Of a stretch of DNA of 64,000 nt, positions 55,701-61,711 are shown piece after piece. A program made the position numbers and the translations under genes. Source of the DNA: Flavobacteriaceae bacterium (lineage in GTDB: Bacteria > Bacteroidota > Bacteroidia > Flavobacteriales > Flavobacteriaceae); contig JANQNQ010000004.1 in assembly GCA_028279515.1 (NCBI GenBank), positions 1-64,000 on the forward strand, written 5' to 3'. Position 1 is the stretch's first letter. Every line of letters begins with the position of its first letter. The notes beneath the pieces are model-generated. The model was not told the origin of the DNA and ran no database searches. It saw only the letters and a list, made by a program, of their open reading frames with translations.

Positions 55701-58496
55701 TTCGAAAATCCAAACCCAGATGGGGATGGTGACCCAGGAACAGGTGGAACCCAAGACTCCGATGGAGATGGTACGAATGACTACCTAGACGTTGATGACG
55801 ATGGAGATGGAGTGAACACTGAATTTGAAAACCCAAACCCAGATGGTGATGGTGACCCAGGAACAGGTGGCACCCAAGACTCCGACGGTGACGGCACTAA
55901 CGATTATTTGGATGTAGACGATGATGGTGATGGTGTAAACACTGCTGAAGAGAACCCGAATCCGGATGGAGATGGTGATCCAAATACTGGAGACACCCAA
56001 GACACCGACGGTGACGGAACCGATGATTACCTAGACATAGATGATGACGGAGACGGCGTGAACACTGAGCATGAGAATCCAAATCCAGACGGTGATGGAG
56101 ATCCAGGAACAGGCGGAACACAAGACTCTGATGGTGACGGCACGGACGATTACCTAGACGCTGATGACGATGGAGATGGCGTGAACACTGAACATGAGAA
56201 TCCAAACCCAGATGGAGACGGTGACCCTAGTACTGGCGATACCCAAGACTCTGATGGAGATGGAACTAACGATTACTTGGATGTCGACGATGATGGCGAC
56301 GGTGTCAATACAGAAGACGAGAACCCGAACCCGGACGGAGACGGTGACCCAGATACTGGGGACACCCAAGACACCGACGGTGATGGTACAGATGACTATC
56401 TCGATGTCGATGATGATGGAGACGGAGTTGATACGGCCGAGGAGAATCCGAACCCAGACGGTGACGGTGACCCTGATACGGGAGACACCCAAGATACCGA
56501 CGGTGATGGTACAGACGATTATCTCGACGTAGATGACGATGGAGATGGAGTGAATACTGAAGACGAGAACCCGAACCCAGACGGTGACGGTGACCCAGAC
56601 ACGGGTGACACTCAAGACACTGATGGTGATGGTACAGATGATTATCTCGATGTAGATGACGATGGAGACGGTGTCAATACGGAAGATGAGAATCCAAACC
56701 CGGACGGCGATGGAGACCCAGATACGGGCGATACCCAAGATACTGACGGCGACGGCACAGATGACTACCTAGATGTCGACGACGACGGTGACGGAGTCAA
56801 TACTGAAGACGAGAATCCGAATCCTGATGGCGACGGTGACCCCGATACGGGCGATACCCAAGATTCAGATGGTGATGGAACCGACGATTACCTTGATGTA
56901 GACGACGATGGCGATGGTGTAAACACTTCAGAAGAAGGTGCTGACCCAGACGGTGATGGTGATCCGGATACAGGAGATACGCAAGATACGGATGGCGATG
57001 GCGATCCAGATTACTTGGACGTTGATGACGACGGCGATGGCGTTGATACCGAATTCGAAGGACCCAATGATGATGGCGATGGTGACCCTGATACTGGGGA
57101 TACCCAAGACACGGATGGTGATGGTGATCCAGACTACTTAGACGTGGATGATGACGGAGACGGACTTGATACCGAGGATGAGAATGCTGATCCAGACGGT
57201 AATGGTGATCCTGACGATGCCATTGATACAGATGGAGATGGCGTGCCAGACTATTTAGACGCTGATGACCAAGATGGAGATGGAATTCCAGATATCATTG
57301 ATATCGATGATGACAATGATGGAATCCTTGACACAGAAGAAGGTAGTGACCCTAATGGTGACGGATTCACAGATGACGCTATTGATAGCGACGGTGATGG
57401 AATCCCAGATTATCATGACATCGACGCTGACAACGACGGAATCCCAGATAATGTCGAAGGACAAGGTACAGACGAATACATTCCGCCAAGTGGTGACGAT
57501 ACTGATGGCAACGGACTTGACGATGCCTATGAGGACACCCCTGGTTCAGGAGATGGATTGACGCCAGAGAATACCGATGGAACTGATGACCCAGATTACT
57601 TGGATAATGATTCTGATAATGATGGTGTTGATGATACGGTTGAAGCCTTTGATACTGATAACGACGGAAATCCTGATACCACACCTGTTGGAACAGATGA
57701 AGATCAGGATGGACTCGATGATGGTTTTGAAGGTGGTGACACCGATGATGGATATGACGTGAATGACGAGCTTGACAATGGCTCTAACGACACTGAGAAT
57801 TCAGACAATGTCGATGAACCTGATTATCGCGACATCGATGATGATAATGATGGAATAGATACGGTTGACGAACTGGATCCTGACGGAGACGGAAGTGGGC
57901 CAGACGATACTGACGGTGATGGCAACCCGAACTATCTCGATACGGATGATGACAATGATGGTGTAGATACCAGCGAAGAAATCGACCCAGATGCAGATGG
58001 AAGCGGGCCAGATGATACCGATGGTGATGGTGACCCAGACTACCTTGACGTTGATGACGACGGTGACGGCATAAATACTGAGGATGAGAATCCAGATCCA
58101 AATGGAGATGGAAATCCAGACGACGCTCAGGATTCTGATGGTGATGGTACACCAGACTATCTAGAGCCTAATGAGGCGGATCCTGATGCCGAAGATGATC
58201 TAGAGGTCTACAACGTTGTAACACCGAATGGGGATGGTGACCATGATGTTCTGACCGTTCGCAACATCGAACAGTTCCCAGACAATCAGATGCGAATCTA
58301 TAACCGATGGGGTGTACTCGTGTACGAGACCAGAGGTTATGGACAGGACAACAAGTACTTCCGAGGAGAGTCAGAAGGTCGCGTTACGATTAGACAGAGC
58401 GAACAGCTACCCGTAGGCACGTATTACTATGTGTTGGAATACAACGCCAACGGAACAACGAAGAGTAGAGCAGGATACCTATACATTAACAGATAA
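46761..58496 (+). CDS. giant SprB-like surface protein with T9SS type B sorting domain
   Basis: This 3911-residue protein has a signal peptide about 1-45 (ending GNVLAQ). In order it shows: an N-terminal beta region; VCBS-like domains (about 262-377, 610-697); TSP3-type calcium loops (about 701 and 953); fifteen Ig-like repeats of 100 or 102 residues (about 1100-2613); a further calcium-loop region; nineteen 41-residue TSP3-type units (about 2712-3488); mixed DxDxDG loops; and a gliding-associated type B C-terminal domain (about 3811-3911: VVTPNGDGDHDVL, RIYNRWGVLVYE, PVGTYYYVLEY). It is followed by PorP/SprF and OmpA-type genes, as for SprB-class adhesins. A calcium-stiffened surface filament is inferred. 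Confidence 0.92.
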   Translation: MKIITHRTFFLKSIKRPLCKGWFSAKFFGWFLIFVFFASGNVLAQEPLKNDKRLQDHINFLEGSFVDHGFLQKNEGDFKLPQRPRFQQSRTVTSVDLNGALPGTDFNVTAQIGFVYETVAFDLSITTTTGDLTSALVTVSANASGIPNGAPDADELWVLYEPDGVTQIGSIAINSGALGPIIDRVYGSNNLRLSALGNGLWEITDAGGLPILEDNLEAYLFNLRYAHVGAPGAVTEGARYMIVSVTDPDNTLSGTTIINAQQFPSAVDDTNSILANAVAPASGDLEANDTDDTVGDVLTIAEVNGFASAVGSSFSSTYGSIVVQANGNYDYTVDTSNIAVAGLQNGQILTDIISYTIEDLNGNQDFGFLTITINGVDELPNATDNTNTVTVGTANSTSGSVIFDDDGFGVDSADRPLSQLIWENEFTDQPVFLDVSSPVDGQNRTVDGVTVSFTSADPDGIGVADQNLVVYQTATNGGHTGYLGYVIDANMNPSQSTSVTMDFDQPIVNLSFTLSDIDWSQNDSWQDQMTVTGSLGGTNVSFIPQVAGTVIQVGANTFYGTGSVPADDAHGNVNIYFDTPVDQVVVSYNYGPDATAADNGGQIAAISDLNWQSTGVPRVSAVDGNIANVGMQFATTYGFITVNGDGTYTYIVDTSNPAVANLLTGNTLTDVIPYTLIDSLDASGNTDIANLTITINGSATDSDGDGVIDSVDLDDDNDGILDTEEGLCTPLPTGTWSGTNPPAGSTAPFSFTSVADNVNVTATVTFTGNADNFGSNTVANFGATDFWTSNSGSLVGANAFLLDINWDGVPESGLTDIDVPTDDQGSGTFTIAFDQPVIDPVLHIDRIGGSATSGPTVISNSLLLELVTPATMVELSGTDDFEVLGSFIKRTEDQNITVDYIEALQPVSEGTAAGSIQIRGTFTSLTFNWSGVGVEGFGGDALEIIVEACASLDTDSDGIPNHLDLDSDNDGIYDVVEAGGTDANNDGRADDDDNNADNTATNGIPTSAGAGINPTDTGSDGSDDYLNLDSDGDGCSDANEAYNSGTADGGDTGVYGPDPATVDGNGLVTSGTPAPTYTTGAVSAVTDSGVSTACANVIDAVNDDFTATPVNGFSGGTAGDATANDTLNGLAITDTDIIITLDNNGGLTGASIDANGNVIVPAGTSAGSYTLTYTICENASPTNCDTATIMVAVSAAPIVANDDDFSASSINGLDGGSTTTVLGNDTLNGAAVNPADITLTPGTAPSPAAGSITMNADGTITVAAGTTAGTYTYDYTICEDLNPTNCDTATATVVVDPAPIVANDDDFSASAINGLDGGSTTTVLGNDTLNGVAVNPSDITLTPGTPPSPAAGSITMNADGTITVAAGTTAGTYTYDYTICEDLNPTNCDTATATIVVDPAPIVANDDDFSASSINGLDGGNTATVLGNDTLNGVAVNPADITLTPGTAPSPTAGSITMNADGTITVAPGTTAGTYTYDYTICEDLNPTNCDTATATIVVDAAPIDAVNDDFSASPVNGFDGGNAGDVTTNDTLNGAAVTDTDITITLDNNGGLTGATIDANGNVNVPAGTAAGTYTLTYTICENLNPANCDTATAIVEVGAAPIDAVNDDFSASPVNGFDGGNAGDVTTNDTLNGVAVTDTDITITLDNNGGLTGATIDANGNVNVPAGTPAGSYTLTYTICENLNPTNCDTATAIVVVGAAPIDAVDDDFSASSINGLDGGNTTTVLGNDTLNGVAVNPTDITLTPGTAPSPAAGSITMNADGTITVAAGTTAGTYTYDYTICENLNPTNCDTATATIVVDAAPIDAVDDDFSASSINGLDGGNTASVLGNDTLNGSILNPSDVTLTPGTAPSPAAGSITMNADGTVTVAPGTTAGTYTYDYTICENLNPTNCDTATATIVVDPAPIDAVDDDFSASSINGLDGGNTATVLSNDTLNGVVVNPADITLTPGTAPSPAAGSITMNADGTITVAPGTTAGTYTYDYTICENLNPTNCDTATATVVVDAAPIDAVDDDFSAGPVNGFDGGNAGDVTTNDTLNGVAVTDTDITITLDNNGGLTGAMIDANGNVSVPAGTPAGSYTLTYTICENLNPTNCDTATAVVAVGAAPIDAIDDDFSASSINGLDGGNTTTVLGNDTLNGVVVNPADITLTPGTAPSPAAGSITMNADGTITVAPGTTAGTYTYDYTICENLNPTNCDTATATVVVDAAPIDAVDDDFSAGPVNGFDGGNAGDVTTNDTLNGVAVTDTDITITLDNNGGLTGATIDANGNVNVPAGTPAGSYTLTYTICENLNPANCDTATAIVAVGAAPIDAIDDDFSASSINGFDGGNTATVLGNDTLNGVAVNPADITLTPGTAPSPAAGSITMNADGTITVAPGTTAGTYTYDYTICENLNPTNCDTATATIVVDAAPIDAVDDDFSASSINGFDGGDTATVLGNDTLNGLAVNPADITLTPGTEPSPTAGSITMNADGTITVASGTTAGTYTYDYTICENLNPTNCDTATATIVVDAAPIDAIDDDFTGAGINSTNGGVAGDVTANDTLNGVAVNDTDITITLDNDGGLTGVTIDANGNVNVPAGTPAASYTLTYTICENLNPANCDTATVIVEVLPDNDGDGIPDNIDLDDDNDGITDVEEQNGDPTLDTDGDGIIDSFDTDSDGDGVNDVVEAGHGELDTDQDGDLDGPYGSDGIPDSVQDDPNGGDVNYTPQDSDGDGIHDFQDVDDDGDGVNTEFENPNPDGDGDPGTGGTQDSDGDGTFDYLDVDDDGDGVNTEFENPNPDGDGDPTTGGTQDSDGDGTNDYLDVDDDGDGVNTEFENPNPDGDGDPGTGGTQDSDGDGTNDYLDVDDDGDGVNTEFENPNPDGDGDPGTGGTQDSDGDGTDDYLDVDDDGDGVNTEFENPNPDGDGDPGTGGTQDSDGDGTNDYLDIDDDGDGVNTEFENPNPDGDGDPGTGGTQDSDGDGTNDYLDIDDDGDGVNTEFENPNPDGDGDPGTGGTQDSDGDGTNDYLDVDDDGDGVNTEFENPNPDGDGDPGTGGTQDSDGDGTNDYLDVDDDGDGVNTAEENPNPDGDGDPNTGDTQDTDGDGTDDYLDIDDDGDGVNTEHENPNPDGDGDPGTGGTQDSDGDGTDDYLDADDDGDGVNTEHENPNPDGDGDPSTGDTQDSDGDGTNDYLDVDDDGDGVNTEDENPNPDGDGDPDTGDTQDTDGDGTDDYLDVDDDGDGVDTAEENPNPDGDGDPDTGDTQDTDGDGTDDYLDVDDDGDGVNTEDENPNPDGDGDPDTGDTQDTDGDGTDDYLDVDDDGDGVNTEDENPNPDGDGDPDTGDTQDTDGDGTDDYLDVDDDGDGVNTEDENPNPDGDGDPDTGDTQDSDGDGTDDYLDVDDDGDGVNTSEEGADPDGDGDPDTGDTQDTDGDGDPDYLDVDDDGDGVDTEFEGPNDDGDGDPDTGDTQDTDGDGDPDYLDVDDDGDGLDTEDENADPDGNGDPDDAIDTDGDGVPDYLDADDQDGDGIPDIIDIDDDNDGILDTEEGSDPNGDGFTDDAIDSDGDGIPDYHDIDADNDGIPDNVEGQGTDEYIPPSGDDTDGNGLDDAYEDTPGSGDGLTPENTDGTDDPDYLDNDSDNDGVDDTVEAFDTDNDGNPDTTPVGTDEDQDGLDDGFEGGDTDDGYDVNDELDNGSNDTENSDNVDEPDYRDIDDDNDGIDTVDELDPDGDGSGPDDTDGDGNPNYLDTDDDNDGVDTSEEIDPDADGSGPDDTDGDGDPDYLDVDDDGDGINTEDENPDPNGDGNPDDAQDSDGDGTPDYLEPNEADPDAEDDLEVYNVVTPNGDGDHDVLTVRNIEQFPDNQMRIYNRWGVLVYETRGYGQDNKYFRGESEGRVTIRQSEQLPVGTYYYVLEYNANGTTKSRAGYLYINR
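50055..54600 (+). repeat. 15 tandem Ig-like repeats of two types (300 and 306 bp)
   Basis: Type A (300 bp) has GGNAGDVTTNDTLNG and LDNNGGLTGATIDANG. Type B (306 bp) has TVLGNDTLNG and LTPGTAPSPAAGSITMNADG. Both share YTICENLNPTNCDTATA, with two Cys. The order is A BBB AA BBB A B A BB A. The last copy is the most divergent. Many pairs are almost identical at the DNA level. Confidence 0.9.
54894..57224 (+). repeat. 19 tandem 123-bp units encoding TSP3-type calcium loops
   Basis: Eighteen complete 41-residue units of the form DSDGDGTNDYLDVDDDGDGV, then NTEFENPNPDGDGDPGTGGT plus Q, and a 19th unit of 39 residues. The period is exactly 123 bp with no indels between 54894 and 57108. Early units carry EFENPNP and GTGGTQ; late units carry EDENPNP and DTGDTQ. 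Confidence 0.9.
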
Positions 58497-58506
58497 ACCA
58501 TCAACG

Positions 58507-58532
58507 GGGATGGGTCGACAGTGGCCCATCCC
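58507..58532 (+). promoter_or_regulatory. GC-rich intercistronic stem-loop
   Basis: GGGATGGG/CCCATCCC (8 bp, 10-nt loop) begins 10 bp after the giant gene stop, without a T-run. It may slow 3' decay, or reduce read-through, between the adhesin and porP/sprF messages. Confidence 0.5.
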
Positions 58533-58553
58533 ATATTCAAAAACAAAAGAAAA

Positions 58554-59501
58554 ATGAAACGAATATATAAAGCAATCATCGTTCTGGTACTGTTAGCCTC
58601 ATTTAAGGTATCTGCACAGCAGGATGCACAGTACACACAGTACATGTACAACACGATTAGCATCAATCCGGCCTATGCTGGTACTCGTGGTACCTTCAGT
58701 CTCGTCGGACTCCACAGATCACAATGGGTGGGCCTCGACGGGGCACCTAAAACCCAGACTTTGGGATTCCATACACCTCTTGGAGCTTCCCAAAGAGTCG
58801 GGCTTGGAGTTTCGATCATAAATGACCAGATAGGGCCTACGAGTGAAACCTATTTTGATATCGATTTCTCCTATACACTGCAAACCTCTGATGAGGGGCG
58901 CCTGTCGCTGGGGCTTAAAGCAGGAGGGCATCTACTGGACGTCAACTTCAACGAGTTGAACCAGTATACCCAAAACGACCTGTTGTTACAGAGCAATATC
59001 GAGAACAAGTTCTCACCCAATATTGGAGTAGGAGCCTATTATTATACAGACCGCTTCTATTTAGGGATATCAGCGCCTAACCTGTTAGAGACCGACCACT
59101 TCGATGAGTCGTCCAACAGCAACAACGCTGCCTCTTTCATTGCAAGAGAACGGATCAACTATTATCTGATCAGTGGATATATCTTTGAACTAAACGACAA
59201 TCTGAAGTTTAAGCCAGCGGTTTTAGGAAAGATGGTCTCGGGAGCACCATTGCAAGTAGACCTTTCCGCCAATTTCTTGATCAACGAGAAGTTGACTTTG
59301 GGCGCAGCCTGGAGATGGAGCGCAGCCCTAAGCGGTATGGTCGGTTTTCAGATCAACGACTCATGGATGATAGGGTTTGCCTACGATCGAGAAACCACCG
59401 AACTCGGAAGGACAGAGTTCAATGACGGATCGTTTGAGGTCTTCTTGAGATACGAACTCTTCAAGCGTCAGGACAAACTCATTTCACCTAGATTCTTCTA
59501 A
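58554..59501 (+). CDS. PorP/SprF family T9SS outer-membrane protein
   Basis: This protein has 315 residues from the ATG at 58554; a GTG at 58521 lies inside the stem-loop and is unlikely. Signal peptide about 1-22 (ending FKVSAQQ). The family start QDAQYTQYMYNTISINPAYAGTRG is present. The rest is beta-barrel-like (LGVSIINDQIGPTSE, GVGAYYYTDRFYLGISAPNL) and ends in FLRYELF. PorP/SprF proteins anchor or guide type B cargo such as SprB, so this is the likely partner of the giant protein. Confidence 0.93.
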   Translation: MKRIYKAIIVLVLLASFKVSAQQDAQYTQYMYNTISINPAYAGTRGTFSLVGLHRSQWVGLDGAPKTQTLGFHTPLGASQRVGLGVSIINDQIGPTSETYFDIDFSYTLQTSDEGRLSLGLKAGGHLLDVNFNELNQYTQNDLLLQSNIENKFSPNIGVGAYYYTDRFYLGISAPNLLETDHFDESSNSNNAASFIARERINYYLISGYIFELNDNLKFKPAVLGKMVSGAPLQVDLSANFLINEKLTLGAAWRWSAALSGMVGFQINDSWMIGFAYDRETTELGRTEFNDGSFEVFLRYELFKRQDKLISPRFF

Positions 59502-59519
59502 CCCTTAAAACGAAAGATC

Positions 59520-61436
59520 ATGAAAATCAGATATACAATAGCAACATGTATGCTTGCCCTTACCTTCACAATTTCTTTCGGTCAAGATCGAAAGCTGAAG
59601 AAGGCCCAATCACAGTACGATGAGTATGCCTACGCTGATGCGATCGAAGGCTATAAGGCCATTGTCGAAAACGGGGAAGGTTCGGCAGAGATATACAAGC
59701 AATTGGGCAATGCCTACTACTATCAGGCTGATATGGATGGCGCCTCTAAATGGTATGGAGAACTGATGAAGTTAGAAGGTGAGGTAGAACCCGAGTACTA
59801 TTTCAGATATGGTCAGGCCTTGAAGTCTCAAAAAGACTACACGAAGTCCGATGAGATGATGAATCGGTACAAAGAGTTGAAAAGCGGCGAGGTGAGGGCA
59901 AAGCTCTACAGCGCCGACCCCAGTTATCTCGAATCGATAGCGCTTCAATCGGGACGTTATGTGATCGAGAATATCGACCAGAACTCACCAGCCTCAGACT
60001 TTGCGCCGTCTTTCTATCAGGAAGGAATTGTCTTTTCTTCCGCCAGGAAAAACAACAGGCTAAAACACAAATGGAACAATGAGCCATTTTTGGATCTTTA
60101 CGGAGGAGTTATTTCTGCGGAAGGCCTCTCAGATGTAGAGCGATTCACGAACATATTGAACACAAAGTTCCATGAGTCGACCACGGCCTTTACCAAGGAC
60201 GGAAACACGGTATACTTTACGAGAAACAACTTTAACAAAGGCAAGTACGGAAAGGACGAAAATGGCACCAATCGCTTAAAGATATATCGCGCTTATAAAG
60301 TAGATGGTATTTGGCAAGATGTAGAGGAATTGCCATTTAATAGCGAGGGACATTCTGCAGCTCATCCAGCGTTGAGCACAGATGAGAAGACCTTGTATTT
60401 TTCTTCTGATATGCCGGGAGGCTATGGGTCGTCGGACCTCTATATGATAACGATCAATGACGACGGAAGCTTTGGAGAACCCCAAAATTTGGGAGACAAG
60501 GTCAACACTGAATCCAAAGACACCTTCCCATTCGTGGATGGAGACAACATGCTGTACTTTGCCTCAGACGGAAGACCTGGTCTCGGCGGACTCGATATCT
60601 ATGTGACATCACTGGTTGAAGATGGAGAGGTGTTTAACGTAGGATCTCCCGTCAATAGTGAGCACGATGACTTTAGTTATGTCATTAATAGTGGAACGAA
60701 GAAAGGGTATTTCGCTTCTAACAGACCCGGAGGCAAAGGAAGCGACGACATCTACTCGCTGATGCAGACCAAACCTTTGCAGAGCAAATGCGAAGGTTCG
60801 ATAAGCGGAATTGTGGTAGACCATGCTAAGGCACGATTGGCCAATACAACCATTATGTTATATGATAATTCGAATACGTTGTTAGAGAAGGTAATTACAG
60901 GAGATTCGGGAGCTTTTTCATTCGAGGTACCATGCAAAGACCATACGTACAGATTGACGGCCGCCAAGCAAGAATATCGCGAAGAAACACTAAGCTCTGT
61001 GCTAAACTTCAATAGCCCGAACAATTCAGAAGAGTTTATACTCTCGAAGGAAACCTTTGCTGTTGGTACAGACCTTAAAGACAAACTCGGAATCGATATC
61101 ATCTACTTCGACTTAGATAAGGCCTTTATTCGAAGCGATGCCGCTGTTGAGTTAGACAAGGTAGTAGCCTACCTAAAGCAATACCCGGCTGTAAAGATCG
61201 ATGTGCGCTCTCATACCGATAGCCGAGGCAGTGACCGTTACAACCTAGAACTCTCAGACCGACGTGCTAAATCCACCGTGGCCTATATTGTCTCACAAGG
61301 TATTAGTGCCGATCGAGTTGCTGGACGTGGCTATGGCGAGACCGAGCTAGTGAATCGTTGCAACAACTTTACAAAATGCTCTGAAAAAGAGCACCAAAAA
61401 AATAGACGAAGTGAATTTATTATAGTTCAAAATTGA
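59520..61436 (+). CDS. TPR/propeller/OmpA-domain protein of T9SS adhesin operon
   Basis: This 638-residue protein has a signal peptide (about 1-20, ending ISFGQ). TPR-like helices cover 25-130 (YADAIEGYKAIVENGEG). A WD40/PD40-type propeller covers about 160-420 (PALSTDEKTLYFSSDMPGGY, MLYFASDGRPGLGGLDIYV, GYFASNRPGGKGSDDIY). A carboxypeptidase-regulatory-like domain covers about 425-510. A C-terminal OmpA domain has IIYFDLDKAFIRSDAAVELD and VRSHTDSRGSDRYNLELSDRR, which binds peptidoglycan. The layout matches PorE-like or SprE-associated proteins that link T9SS parts to the cell wall. It lies 18 bp after porP/sprF. Confidence 0.92.
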   Translation: MKIRYTIATCMLALTFTISFGQDRKLKKAQSQYDEYAYADAIEGYKAIVENGEGSAEIYKQLGNAYYYQADMDGASKWYGELMKLEGEVEPEYYFRYGQALKSQKDYTKSDEMMNRYKELKSGEVRAKLYSADPSYLESIALQSGRYVIENIDQNSPASDFAPSFYQEGIVFSSARKNNRLKHKWNNEPFLDLYGGVISAEGLSDVERFTNILNTKFHESTTAFTKDGNTVYFTRNNFNKGKYGKDENGTNRLKIYRAYKVDGIWQDVEELPFNSEGHSAAHPALSTDEKTLYFSSDMPGGYGSSDLYMITINDDGSFGEPQNLGDKVNTESKDTFPFVDGDNMLYFASDGRPGLGGLDIYVTSLVEDGEVFNVGSPVNSEHDDFSYVINSGTKKGYFASNRPGGKGSDDIYSLMQTKPLQSKCEGSISGIVVDHAKARLANTTIMLYDNSNTLLEKVITGDSGAFSFEVPCKDHTYRLTAAKQEYREETLSSVLNFNSPNNSEEFILSKETFAVGTDLKDKLGIDIIYFDLDKAFIRSDAAVELDKVVAYLKQYPAVKIDVRSHTDSRGSDRYNLELSDRRAKSTVAYIVSQGISADRVAGRGYGETELVNRCNNFTKCSEKEHQKNRRSEFIIVQN

Positions 61437-61474
61437 TGTTTATTTGGTTTAGTTTATTTATTATTTGAGTGTGG

Positions 61475-61507
61475 ACGCCTCTTGATTTTACAAGAGGCGT
61501 TTTTTTA
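61475..61507 (+). terminator. terminator of the adhesin operon
   Basis: Perfect stem ACGCCTCTTG/CAAGAGGCGT, loop ATTTTA, then seven T. Confidence 0.92.
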
Positions 61508-61711
61508 TTCGATCGTTTTCACTTTCCTGTTTTATATACCTAACAGGTTGTTAAATAATGAAAAAAATAGAATGTTCATACCGAATGCACGGGGTCAGCA
61601 CTTTCTTTTTTTATATATTCGTTATGTATTATAGTTGTTTTTATACCCTCCTCCCTCGAAAATCGACCTATAATTTTACCTTATCATTGCTCGTAGATGT
61701 TATACATTTTT
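61508..61711 (+). other. spacer and promoter region of the propeller sensor
   Basis: About 200 bp. It includes CCTGTT/AACAGG (about 61528-61549) and TATAATTTTA-like sequence near 61670, but no clean promoter match. The short frames here do not look coding. Confidence 0.35.

Noticed and set aside
54754-56738. Long minus-strand frames opposite the calcium-loop repeats (His/Arg-rich or Ile/Val-rich)
   Set aside because: Compositional shadows of the GAT/GGT-rich sense repeats; no family, no start site, and the sense frame is certain.
54894-57224. Regularly spaced repeats resembling a CRISPR array
   Set aside because: The 123-bp units are contiguous coding sequence with no unique spacers, and no cas genes are present.
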